The notes under the pieces: model-generated
Seen by the model: the letters and a program-made list of their open reading frames with translations, nothing else
What the model was told of the DNA's origin: nothing
The model's database searches: none
Shown: piece by piece, positions 55,330-64,000 of the stretch
Layout: every line of letters starts with the position of its first letter
Position numbering within the stretch: the stretch's first letter is position 1
Origin: Cervus elaphus
Lineage: Eukaryota > Chordata > Mammalia > Artiodactyla > Cervidae
NCBI RefSeq assembly: GCF_910594005.1
Contig: NC_057820.1
Span: 9,553,001 to 9,617,000, forward strand
Length of the DNA stretch: 64,000 nt
Reading direction: 5' to 3'
Translations under genes and position numbers: made by a program

Positions 55330-56019
55330 TTCTTTAAAGTATAGAGCATGGTTTTGCTCAAGAAATACAGGAATTTCTATTGTGACACTTCTACAGGGAC
55401 TTACCATAAATTTCAGAGTGTATCTTATTTTTGTCTAACTTACTTTCCAAATGTATGTTTTTCTTTGAGATTATCCTATGTTTTTGCATGTGTGGAGAGT
55501 TGTTCTTATCTACTGGTTAACAATATTTAATTATATGAATATACAAACATGTTTATAATTTTTTTTAATCTGAGAGCATTATAAATAAGGCAACTGTAAA
55601 AAAATTCATATAAATATACTTTCTGATCTTAGGTGTCATATTCTTTTGTGTAAATACTTGGCAATGATATTTTGAGGTCATAGGATAGATCTTTGGAAAA
55701 TGATCTAAGAAATTGACAAATGGATTCCCAAAGTGGTTATAAAATTTTAACTCTGACCAGCAATTCATCAGTATTCTAGTTTTCTTTTTTTTAACCTCCT
55801 TATTATCATTTGCTATTATTGATCTTTTCAAATCTCAGCCATTCATGTGAGTATGTGGAGTTCTTTTATAAAGGCTTTAAATTGACATTTCCCTGATGAC
55901 TCAAGACATTTAACATCTTTACATCTGTCACTCTTTTGAGAAGTGTCTATTTCAAATGTTTTGCCTCCCCCATCCCCTCCACCCCCCGCCATCAATTTAA
56001 GTAGTCATACTTTATAGTT
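55330..56019 (-). repeat. Old L1 (L1M type), antisense, left part
   Basis: Antisense L1: TTTAATTATATGAATATAC, TGGTTATAAAATTTTAACTC, TTGACATTTCCCTGATGACT, TTTTGAGAAGTGTCTATTTC. The old L1 resumes at 56500 after an unrelated block. Confidence 0.65.
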
Positions 56020-56400
56020 GAGGATGGGCCAGACAGAAAATTTGGTTTGGTGATACCACACATGTATTCAGAGCGTCTGAAAAGACTTATGAAAAATAGA
56101 GGCTCTCTAAATAGGACAGGGCAGGACCCAAAATGGCTTGAGAGGGCAAGATAAGGAGACTGGCTTGGGTTTTACGGTGGTGAGAAGGTGGGACTGGGCT
56201 GATGATGTCCTTGCTCAACCAACTGCCTGCAAGTGCCAAGGGAGAAGTATCTGGGCTTTCTCATCAGCATGTCCTATTGTGGGGTTGCAGCCAAGGAAGA
56301 GAGTGGGGGAGGGTTTAAAACTTTCAGCAGTCAAACATCAAAAATGGATTCAGACTCTTTATTATAATTATTTATATTTTTATTGATCTCTTGAAGGGAA
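56020..56400. other. Non-L1 block inserted in the L1M
   Basis: A ~380-bp GC-richer segment (GGGCAGGACCCAAAATGGCT, GAGAAGGTGGGACTGGGCTG, GTTGCAGCCAAGGAAGAGAG) separates two L1M parts. It looks like an unnamed LTR or other insertion. The 82-codon frame in it has no recognisable domain. Confidence 0.45.
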
Positions 56401-57090
56401 ACACATGATGAGAATATTTTCCAAGTCACATTTGCCTATCATTTGTAAAATTTCAAAAGAAAAATAAATTTATAATTCTGATGAAGTTTAACATAACATT
56501 CTTTTTTCTTTTTCTTTTTATATTTAGTGCTTTTTTTGATCTGTCCCCAAATTCTTGCCCACTGCAATATTACAAATATATTTTCCTATTTTTTATTCTA
56601 GAAGATTTTTGACTATGGTTTTAGGTCAGGTCAATAATCCATTTTGAATTATTATTTTCTGAATCATGTTGCATAGAATTTGAGGTTTTTTGTTTCTCTT
56701 TCTTTCTTTTATTTTAATGCAGATATGTTCTTGTTCCAGAAGCATTTGCTTAACTGTAGTTTTCTCTTTCCCATTGAAATGGTAGCTTGTCAGAATCAGT
56801 GGACTGTGTATGTGTGGGTCAATCAGAATTCCCTGTGCTGTTCTGTTCATCTATTATCTATCCTGAAGGTAATACCACATTGTTTTGAGTCACTAGGATT
56901 TCATAGTAAGTATTAAAATCAAGAAGTAAAAATCCACCATTTTTTTCTTTCTTGAGATTGATTTGAGACTTAGCTTGTCTATTTATTCAAAAGAGGCTGA
57001 CTTAGTTTTGATAGGGATTTCATGGAATCTGTTAATCAATTTTGCGGAAACACATCTTAAAATACTATATTTCAATTTATGAATTGAATA
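56401..57090 (-). repeat. Old L1 (L1M type), antisense, right part
   Basis: Antisense ORF2-like order: GATTTTTGACTATGGTTTTA, AATCCATTTTGAATTATTAT, TTCTGTTCATCTATTATCTA, TTTGATAGGGATTTCATGGA. Confidence 0.65.
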
Positions 57091-57094
57091 CAGG

Positions 57095-57780
57095 CAGTTT
57101 TAAAACTCAGCATTCAAAAACCTAAGATCAGGGCATCTGGTCTCATAACTTCATGGAAATAGGTGGGAAAAAATGGAAACAGTGACAAATTTTCTTTTTT
57201 CGAGCTCCAAAACCACTGTGGACAGTGACTGCATCTGTGATATTAAAAGACAGTTGCTCCTTTGAAGAAAAAGCTATGACAAGCCTAGAGAGCATATTAA
57301 AAAGCAGAGATACCACTTTGCCAACAAAAGTCCCTATAGTCAAAGCTGTGGTTTTTCCAGTAGTGATGTGTGAGTATGAGAGCTGGACCATAAAGAAAGC
57401 TGAGCACCAAAGAACTGATGCTTTCGGACTGTGGTGCTGGAGAAGACTCCTGAGAGTCCCTTGGACAGCAAGGAGAGCAAACCAGTCAATCTTAAAGGAA
57501 ACCAACCCTGAATACTCATTGGGTTGAAACTGAAGCTCCGATATTTTGGCCACATGATGCAAAGAGCTGACTCATTGAAAAAGATCCTAATGCTGAGAAA
57601 GATTGGGAGCAGGAGGAGAAGGAGATGACAGAGGATGAGACAATTGGATGGCATCATTGAATCAATGGACATGAGCTTATGTAAACCCCAGGAGATGGTG
57701 AAGGACGGGGAAGCCTGGAGTGCTGCAGTCCATGGGGTCACACAGAGTCGGACGTGACTGAGAGACTGGACGACAACAAG
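57095..57780 (+). mobile_element. 5'-truncated BovB LINE, 0.69 kb
   Basis: Sense BovB from AACTCAGCATTCAAAAACC to GGACGACAACAAGTC, starting just past the catalytic box. The 100-codon frame 57225-57527 keeps recognisable BovB C-terminal sequence (for example KAEHQRTDAFGLWCWRRLLR) before breaking. Confidence 0.92.
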
Positions 57781-58313
57781 TCTTTCCTTGCCTCTGTAGC
57801 ATTCTGCACAGATTTCAGTTACCGGAATTGTGAACCTCTAGGTTAAAAGCAAAGAGCAGACTGAGCCATTTACAGATAAGGTCAATACAAATGTGCTCCC
57901 CGATATAAAGATATTGTTTTCTTCCATGTAGAAAAGTTTTCCTTCATTTTCTTATGCTAAAGTCTATCAGATTTTTAACTTTGCATGTGTGTCCTTGGGT
58001 GGTGCAGAGTGAAGGATGAGTGGGCAAAAAAGCCCTATTGAGTGTCCCTGTGTTTAGGTGAGCAGCTAGGCTGTACTTCTTCCCTTGCTCCTAGGACCAA
58101 GCTCTGTCTACTTCACAATGATAATAGAACGGGGACATCCCCGGCTCAAATTAGACACTTACTTTCCCTTTCAGTACTGAGTGCCGTCTCTAAGTACCAT
58201 CCTGATGCCTCGTAGCTGCCACACCTATGTCGTATTGGCCACCTGCTTGCAGAGGCCTCCCCAGATTGAACTTGGTCAGAAGTTCCTTGCTTATCCAGAC
58301 CTCCACACTGTAC
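57781..58313 (+). repeat. Mostly unassigned; L2-like from about 58180
   Basis: 58240-58313 with 58448-58480 reads like a degraded L2 end (GCAGAGGCCTCCCCAGATTG, CTCCACACTGTACCAC, then ATTGCTGCTCACTTTGTC). 57781-58180 shows nothing. Confidence 0.35.
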
Positions 58314-58447
58314 CACTTGTACTTCTTTTTTTTTTATTTTTTTAATTTTTTTTAATTATTATTTATTTATTTATTTATTTTTTTGTCATACATCGGGATG
58401 GGGAATACGTGTAAATCTATGGCTGATTCATATCACTTGTACTTCTT
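58314..58447 (-). mobile_element. Very short twin-primed L1 (106 bp) with 14-bp target duplication
   Basis: The target repeat CACTTGTACTTCTT lies at 58314-58327 and 58434-58447. Between the copies are a T-rich tail with (TTTA)n, the antisense L1 end GTCATACAT (58385-58393), and then sense L1 3' UTR (CGGGATGGGGAATACGTG to GGCTGATTCAT, 58394-58430). In L1 coordinates the two pieces are adjacent, within about 5 bases. Confidence 0.92.
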
Positions 58448-59189
58448 ATATTGCTGCTCACTTTGTCTAGATGTTTTTCACACAAGCAGACAAAAAAACC
58501 TAGAAAACATTGTTTTTTTGATAATATTATTGCATTAGTTGAATGCTGTTTTATGAGCACTAAAATGCACAATGAAAAAATTAAAATCACTTGCAGTTTT
58601 CCAGTCTACAGAGATAGCTATTGCTATCACTATAGTTTGTGATAGTTTACTATCACAATAGTAATTTTTATTAGACCATACACATACATATCATTCTCCA
58701 TATGCTGATTTTGAAAATGCTATTGTATTTTCTTACTGCTTACATCATATGAAAGCATTCGCCTTTAAAAAACTACAAACATTAAGGTTAAATTCTCTAT
58801 TAAGAGCTGGCTCAGCTGAGGTCACATGCTTTGTTAAGTTGACCCGTGTCCAGTGACTGAGGATGGCCCCAGGAATACAGCCCAAGACAGGACGATTCAG
58901 AGGTGTCAACCACACTGCAGAACACCCTGATGGGTTGGTTGAGGATTTCTACAAACTTTGGAGCCCAAATTCTGTTTCAGTATATACTTCCAAAGAACCC
59001 AACCTGCCATGATCACCTTGACCCTGTCTTGCTTCTCAGACTCTGGATGTTTGTTAAAAATATTAATACAATCCCTAACCTCAGAGATAACCATTATTAG
59101 CAATCACTTTACCTCATTATTGCAAACACATACACATACACACAAACACACTCGCGTGTGCAAGTGTGTATTAGAAATACAGGTGTTTA
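58448..59189. other. Unassigned; short palindrome at 58637-58658
   Basis: TTGTGATAGT and its reverse complement are separated by TT. A short CA-rich patch lies at 59127-59160. No exon recognised. Confidence 0.45.
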
Positions 59190-59510
59190 TTGTGGACTAA
59201 ATGCTTGTGTATCCCCTCCCCTCAAAATTCACATGTTGAAATCTTAACTTTCCAATGTGTTGGCATCAGGAGGTGATTAGGTCATGAGAGTGGGGTCCTC
59301 GTGGCCTGTCTAAAAGAGACCCCAGAGAGTGCTCTTGTTCCTTCTGCTGTGTGAGGACACGATAAGAACCCAAGAACCAGGAAAAATCATATACAAATCT
59401 TAATCTTGGACTTCTAGCCTCCAGAATTGTGAGAAACAAGTATTTGTTATTTAAGCTATCTGGTTTATGACAATTTGTTATAGCACCCAGAACTGACCGA
59501 GATAGTATTG
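59190..59510 (+). mobile_element. MLT1/MST-type LTR (ERVL-MaLR)
   Basis: Clear MaLR LTR order: AAAATTCACATGTTGAAATC, GGAGGTGATTAGGTCATGAG, AGTGCTCTTGTTCCTTCTGC, GTGTGAGGACACGATAAGAA, TCTTGGACTTCTAGCCTCCA, GAATTGTGAGAAACAAG and a TTGTTATAGCACCCAGAACT end. Confidence 0.85.
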
Positions 59511-60000
59511 CTATTATAGTTTATCTATATACATATGTATGCATATTGTATGTATTTATAACTGGGCACCTTTATCACTTTTAGTTTTTCCTAGAAATTA
59601 TTTTCAGAGATTTATGCATGTCTGTGTATGTAAACCTACCTCATCATTTAAAGTGCTACTTTATTCCAAACATATATACTCTTGATAGAATACAGTTTAT
59701 TTAGCTATTTCCCCAGTGACAGAATCTTACATTGTTTCCAGTTTTTGCATACTTACCATCATACCTAAATGAATACCTTTGCATGTGATTCTTGCAGAGA
59801 TGTGACTATATCCCTAAGCAGACACTAAGAGATAATGTTATTGGGTCAAAATAAAAGCCTTGCTGTTATTTGTATGGATTTAGACTCACCAGCAGTGAAT
59901 ATGAGTAACACGTTCCCTATATACTCTCTCCCACACTTGATGTATTCAAGTTCATTTTGGCATGTTTATCCTGTAAATTTGCTGTTAATGTGTTCTTTAA
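59511..60000 (-). repeat. Old L1 (L1M type), antisense
   Basis: 59570-59870 follows antisense L1 ORF2 end: ACATTGTTTCCAGTTTTTGC, GATAATGTTATTGGGTCAAA, then TAGACTCACCAGCAGTGAAT. Confidence 0.55.
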
Positions 60001-61186
60001 AATGTTTATTGGGATCCATTTACCTTTCAATATTTTCTTTTCCCTCTTTATTTCGCTGCCATCATCCAAACTTTATAACTTACATAATGACTTCACATCT
60101 ATAATCACATTGTATCCTCAAAGCAGAGCAGCAATTTTTGTTAATGAAGTTTGAGAGAAAAAATTTCAATATAAATGTTCAGCTATAATACAATAACATG
60201 TAAATACATTTAGAAGTGAGGTTCTGCAGTATTTATGCATATTTAATATTTTAACACTTTATTTTGCTATTTCCTACAAACAACATTTCTTATTTCTAAG
60301 CTTGACTGTATCCATGGCTCAGTAGAAAAATATCTTAATTCAAGGACAGTTGTGAGGGTTTCTTCATTTTAAATACTGAGCAGCTTTTCCTCTGAGAAAA
60401 CTGTCTTCATTTTTTTTTTTTTTTTCATATGCTATTAATTGCCTTTGCAGATACTCAAATTCAGAACCCCAAATCATTTGCCTTGTTATTGCTTAAAATA
60501 GTATAATATTATCTGTCTAAAAGTTATTTGAAAACTTCTGAGACTTTAATTAAATTTTTATTATTTTCTTGGCTGCAACAGAATTGGAATTTTCCTTAGA
60601 TAAAATATACATATAAACTTGACCCTGATATTAACAGATCAAGGAGTGTAATGCAATTTTTAATGAACTATTATAGGAAACCAATAAACTACCTATTACA
60701 ATGAATTGCAATATATAATTTATGGCAATGTCATTAATTTTCAAACTAATTAGACTTTAGGAAATTTTGGTGCTGTCTTAAACAAAAGCTGATTGAAAAT
60801 CTGATGAAATATACAAATATGGTCCTACTGAGTCTCACCTTTACAGGGATATTTTTGCCAATCATTCTAGACATCTCTACTATAATATTTTGTAATCATC
60901 AATCTCTTCTCTTTTCTAGCTGAATTATGCATCTTAATACTCACTTCTTTGTTAGTCATTCTTCCTTTTCCTTACTGATATGTTTGTAACATTTTGATAG
61001 CTCAGTTCACTTACTGTATGCTGTCTCACTGCCAGTCTGAGAATATCAGAAACCTCTGCTCCACCATCAGACCGACCTTGGAATATGCTATGCTTTTTAT
61101 ACTAGAACCAGTAACCTGATAAGACAGACTCTCATGGCCTTCACGTCCTGAAGGAAATCAAGCTCAGGTCCTGTTATATCTTTTGC
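60001..61186. other. Unassigned, AT-rich; poly(T) near 60411
   Basis: No family or exon recognised over 1.2 kb. Confidence 0.4.
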
Positions 61187-61292
61187 CTTTGAGAATTAGT
61201 CTAGTTTCTCCAGAGAACATAAAATACATAGATAGAGATAGATATAGAAAAAGAGAGAAGGAGAGAAAAACAAGAAAGAGATTGATTTTAAG

Positions 61293-61929
61293 ACACTGAC
61301 TCAGTATATTAAAGCATATATATGGAATCTAGAGAAACGGTACTGATGAACCTATTTGCAAGGAAGGAATGGAGACAGAGACATGGAGGACAGACTTTGG
61401 ACATGGGGAGGAATGAGAGCGGGTGGAGTTGGGTAACTAGCAATGACATGTATACACTGTCTTGTGTAACGTGATACCTCGTGGGAGTGTCAGTCACTCA
61501 ATCACGGCCGACTCTTCACGGCCCCGTGGACCGTAGCTTGCCAGGCTACCCTGTCCATGAAATTGTCCAGGCAAGAATAGTGGAGTGGGTTGTCATTTCT
61601 TACTCCAAGGTATCTTCCCGACCCAGGGATTGAAGCTGCATCTCTTGCGTCCCCTGCATTGGCAGGCAGATTCTTTACCACTAGTACCACTTGGCTGCTA
61701 CATAACACAGGGAGTCCAATCTGGAACTCTGTGATGGCCTGGGGGTGGGGAAGGATGAGGGGGAGATGGGAGGGAGGCTCGGGAGGGAGGGGAGATGTAT
61801 ATACATATATATATATATGCATGTATATATATAGTTATGACTGATTCATGATGTATGGCAGAAATCAACAATCAACATAACATTGTAAAGCATTTATTCT
61901 TCACTTAAAACACAAAAACAACACTGACT
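61293..61929 (+). mobile_element. L1 3' end with target-site duplication
   Basis: Sense ruminant L1 tail (GGAATCTAGAGAAACGGTAC, CATAACACAGGGAGTCC, TTATGACTGATTCATGATGT, ACATTGTAAAGC). The 9-bp target repeat ACACTGACT lies at 61293-61301 and 61921-61929. Contains a Bov-tA and an AT-rich microsatellite (61797-61834). Confidence 0.9.
61485..61697 (-). mobile_element. Bov-tA SINE inside the L1
   Basis: Antisense from GTGTCAGTCACTCAATCACG to TACCACTAGTACCACTTGG. The longer head variant (ATCTCTTGCGTCCCCTGCAT). Youngest layer of this nest. Confidence 0.92.
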
Positions 61930-62240
61930 TATGCAATTCTAGGGGCAGACAAATCTCAAATTCACAGGGCAGGTCAGCAGGTTGGAAACTCAAGTTTGTT
62001 CTCTATGTTTCAGCCTCACTGAGCCAGACTTCTTTAGGAAGTCTGTCTTTGTTGTTTAAGATCTTCAGTTATTTGGAAGAGGCCCACCCACTTTTCGTAA
62101 GCAAATCCTCTATAATCGCAGTCTATTGATTTAGATGTTAGGCACCTTCAAAGAAAATCATAGCCACATTTAGACTGACGCTTGACCAAACAACTTGGCA
62201 CTGTAGCCTAGTCAAGTTGACATGCATAACTAACTGTCAA

Positions 62241-62767
62241 AGCCTGGGATATGACTCAAGATTTAGAATTTCAAGGCAAAAGCAAAGAATGAAAAGCCAA
62301 AGCAAAAGGAAAGCAAAAGAAAGTCCAGAAACATGGTCACACAAATATAGAAATCTGAAGTATTTAATAAACATTTTTTTATACTCAAAATGGGAACTGA
62401 CATATCTATTTCCATGCCATTTCTTTTTCATTTAGTTTCTTTAATTTTCATAGGAATACTAAAGAATAACATGATTGCCAGTTTGTGAATGCAAGGAAAT
62501 CAAGCTCATATACATTAAAAAAATGTATCCATGATCATATAGTTGGAAAAAAGCCTTAAAAAATGTACTATCTGAGGATAATCAAAAGAATCATGACATT
62601 TGACATGGTGAGAAGTCTTGGATGAGGAAAGTTAGCTCCTTTAATTTATAAAAGAAGAAGAGGGAAAAGAAACAGAGGATATTTGTAAAGAGTTAATTAC
62701 ACTAGAATGTATACTGGCTAGGGAGGGAAAGAAAGAAGGAGGAATTGATTTATAGTAAAGAAATGGT
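62241..62767. repeat. Mostly unassigned; weak antisense MIR at 62440-62550
   Basis: CATGATTGCCAGTTTGTGAA, GGAAATCAAGCTC and CATGATCATATAGTTGG follow the antisense MIR order loosely. Nothing else recognised. Confidence 0.35.
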
Positions 62768-62953
62768 TGAGTTCAGTTCAGTAGCTCAGTCATGTCTGGT
62801 TCTTTGAGACTCCATGGACTGCAGCATGCCAGACTTCCCTGTCAGTCCTCAACTTCCAGACCTTGCTCAAACTCATGCCCATCAAGTCAGTGATGCCATC
62901 CAACCATCTCATCCTCTGTGTCACCTTCTCCTCCTGCCTTCAATCTTTCCCAT
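62768..62953 (-). mobile_element. BovB 3' end, antisense
   Basis: GAGTTCAGTTCAGTAGCTC to GCCTTCAATCTTTCCC. It faces the sense copy that starts 30 bp further on and is truncated at the same consensus position. Confidence 0.92.
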
Positions 62954-63190
62954 AGTTTCATTGATTTAGACAAGGACTAACAGGGAAAGATTGAGGGCAG
63001 GAGGAGAAGGGGATGACAGAGGATGAGATGGTTGGATGGCATTACCAACTCAATGGACATGGGTTTGGGTGGACTCCAGGAGTTGATGGACAGGGAGGCC
63101 TGGTGGGCTGCGGTTCATGGGGTCGCAAAAAGTTGGACACGAATGAGTGACTGAACTGAACTGAACTTGAGTTTCATTGAGTTAGACAAG
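62954..63190 (+). mobile_element. BovB 3' end, sense, with 21-bp target duplication
   Basis: Body 62983-63168 from GGGAAAGATTGAGGGC to GACTGAACTGAACTGAAC. Target repeats of 21 bp lie at 62954-62974 and 63170-63190, with 20 of 21 identical (AGTTTCATTGA then T or G, then TTAGACAAG). Confidence 0.93.
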
Positions 63191-63580
63191 ATACTGAGCC
63201 AGACTTGCCTGTGAGTGTCCAGGAATCTTGGGCAGAGGCGTGGGTTGACAGTGGCTTGCTACAGGGTCAGGGTCCCTAAATACAGCAGTGCCCTTCTGAA
63301 GGAGGTTACCACCATTACCCCTACCATAGTTTGGCCTCAGGCCAAACAACGTGGAGGGAACAAAGCCCCACTTACCAGTAGAAAATTGGATTAAAGATTT
63401 ACTGAGCATGGCCTCACCCATCAGAACATGACCCAGATCCCCCCCACCACAGCCAGCCCCTCCCATCAGGAAGCTTCCGCAAGCTTCTTATCCTTATCCA
63501 TCTGAGGACAGAATGAAAACCACAACCACAGAAACTAACCAAATTGATCACATGGATCACAGCCCTGCTTTACTCAAAGA
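63191..63580 (+). mobile_element. Probable BovB 5' region fragment
   Basis: GAGCCAGACTTGCCTGTGAG, GTGGGTTGACAGTGGCTTGC, ATAGTTTGGCCTCAGGCCAA, GATTAAAGATTTACTGAGCA and GATCACATGGATCACAGCC occur in the order I remember from the untranslated 5' part of a ruminant LINE, most likely BovB. The 94-codon minus-strand frame here has no domain. Confidence 0.6.
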
Positions 63581-64000
63581 AAGGATTAGAGTTCATGTAT
63601 TTGAAGAGATAAAAAATTGCCATGATGGGCATTGTGAAATAGGTGAACTGGGATGGTAGAGTGAGAACTGTGAAATTACGGTATGAGAGAGTGCCCTTAT
63701 TCATGGTGTAAGCTCTAGATGTGAGATAGATCCATGTGAGACAGTAGAAGCAGGGGGAAAAAATGGAAAAGGTAAAAACATTGAGAAGCCTGGGGATGTA
63801 TGAATTATCTATTTGTGTATCAGCAAGTCCAAATTGTGATACACATAGTAGTGGGGGAAAAGATGATGGAGACAGTAGCCAAGGTTTTCAACAAATGGAA
63901 AGAAATAAAAGTGTGCTTCATATGTAACCCCATCTAGATAGTGCAGCCAAGGGTATAATCTTGTGGTACAACTTTTGAAATAACTGGAGGTGGAGAGTGA
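63581..64000. other. Unassigned
   Basis: No family or exon recognised up to the window end. Confidence 0.45.

Larger units (their letters stand above)
61187..62240 (+). repeat. Ancient mammalian repeat split by an L1
   Basis: Left part 61187-61301 (AGTTTCTCCAGAGAACATAA, GATAGAGATAGATATAG, GATTGATTTTAAGACACTGA) and right part 61921-62240 (CACAGGGCAGGTCAGCAGGT, AGAGGCCCACCCACTTTTCG, GCCTAGTCAAGTTGACATGC) form one familiar widespread repeat. I cannot name the family. Confidence 0.6.

Noticed and set aside
1..64000. Host protein-coding exons
   Set aside because: Every frame with recognisable protein similarity belongs to L1, BovB or an endogenous retrovirus. The rest are short and unsupported.

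Overview
The window looks like nuclear DNA from a ruminant, most likely a bovid (cattle, sheep, goat or a close relative). The evidence is the repeat content: many copies of the RTE-type LINE BovB, about twenty copies of the tRNA-Glu-headed SINE Bov-tA, two Bov-A2 dimers with AGC tails, and artiodactyl L1 tails. Older layers shared by all placental mammals lie beneath these (MIR, L2, L1M, MLT1-type LTRs, MER20, hAT elements). I found no convincing exon of a host gene, no functional tRNA or rRNA gene and no CRISPR array. The stretch is a repeat-rich, AT-rich intergenic or intronic region.

Layout. 1-2.2 kb: a BovB tail, a CA microsatellite and L2. 2.2-8.6 kb: a decayed antisense ERVL-like pol/gag region cut up by two SINEs, a young antisense L1 and a 5'-inverted (twin-primed) L1. 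9.9-11.6 kb: a 1.7-kb antisense BovB with reverse-transcriptase remnants. 11.8-14.9 kb: five Bov-tA copies, a hAT fragment and a MIR. 15.6-20.4 kb: an antisense class I (gamma-type) endogenous retrovirus with diverged LTRs, a proline-type primer site, gag, protease and integrase remnants, and most of reverse transcriptase missing. 20.5-37 kb: mixed BovB tails, Bov-tA, a second twin-primed L1, MLT1, MER20, hAT and long unassigned stretches. 36.9-38.7 kb: a solo-LTR-like element of an unnamed family, then a clean antisense solo LTR related to the provirus. 38.8-51 kb: Bov-A2, several MIRs, a (TG)n microsatellite, a short twin-primed L1 and two antisense L1 blocks. 51.2-53.2 kb: an antisense BovB carrying a Bov-A2 and a poly(A) retrocopy in which a Bov-A monomer is fused to an unidentified transcript end. 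53.9-57.8 kb: a young L1 tail, L1M and BovB. 58-64 kb: a 106-bp twin-primed L1, MLT1, a three-level nest of insertions, and two BovB tails in inverted orientation followed by BovB 5' sequence.

No genes act together here. What can be read is insertion history: target-site duplications, nesting order, inversions and tails show which element arrived after which. Family names come from pattern recognition of consensus sequences I know, not from a database search. Boundaries are good to a few bases where a target-site duplication is stated and to tens of bases elsewhere. All retroviral and LINE reading frames seen are truncated or broken.
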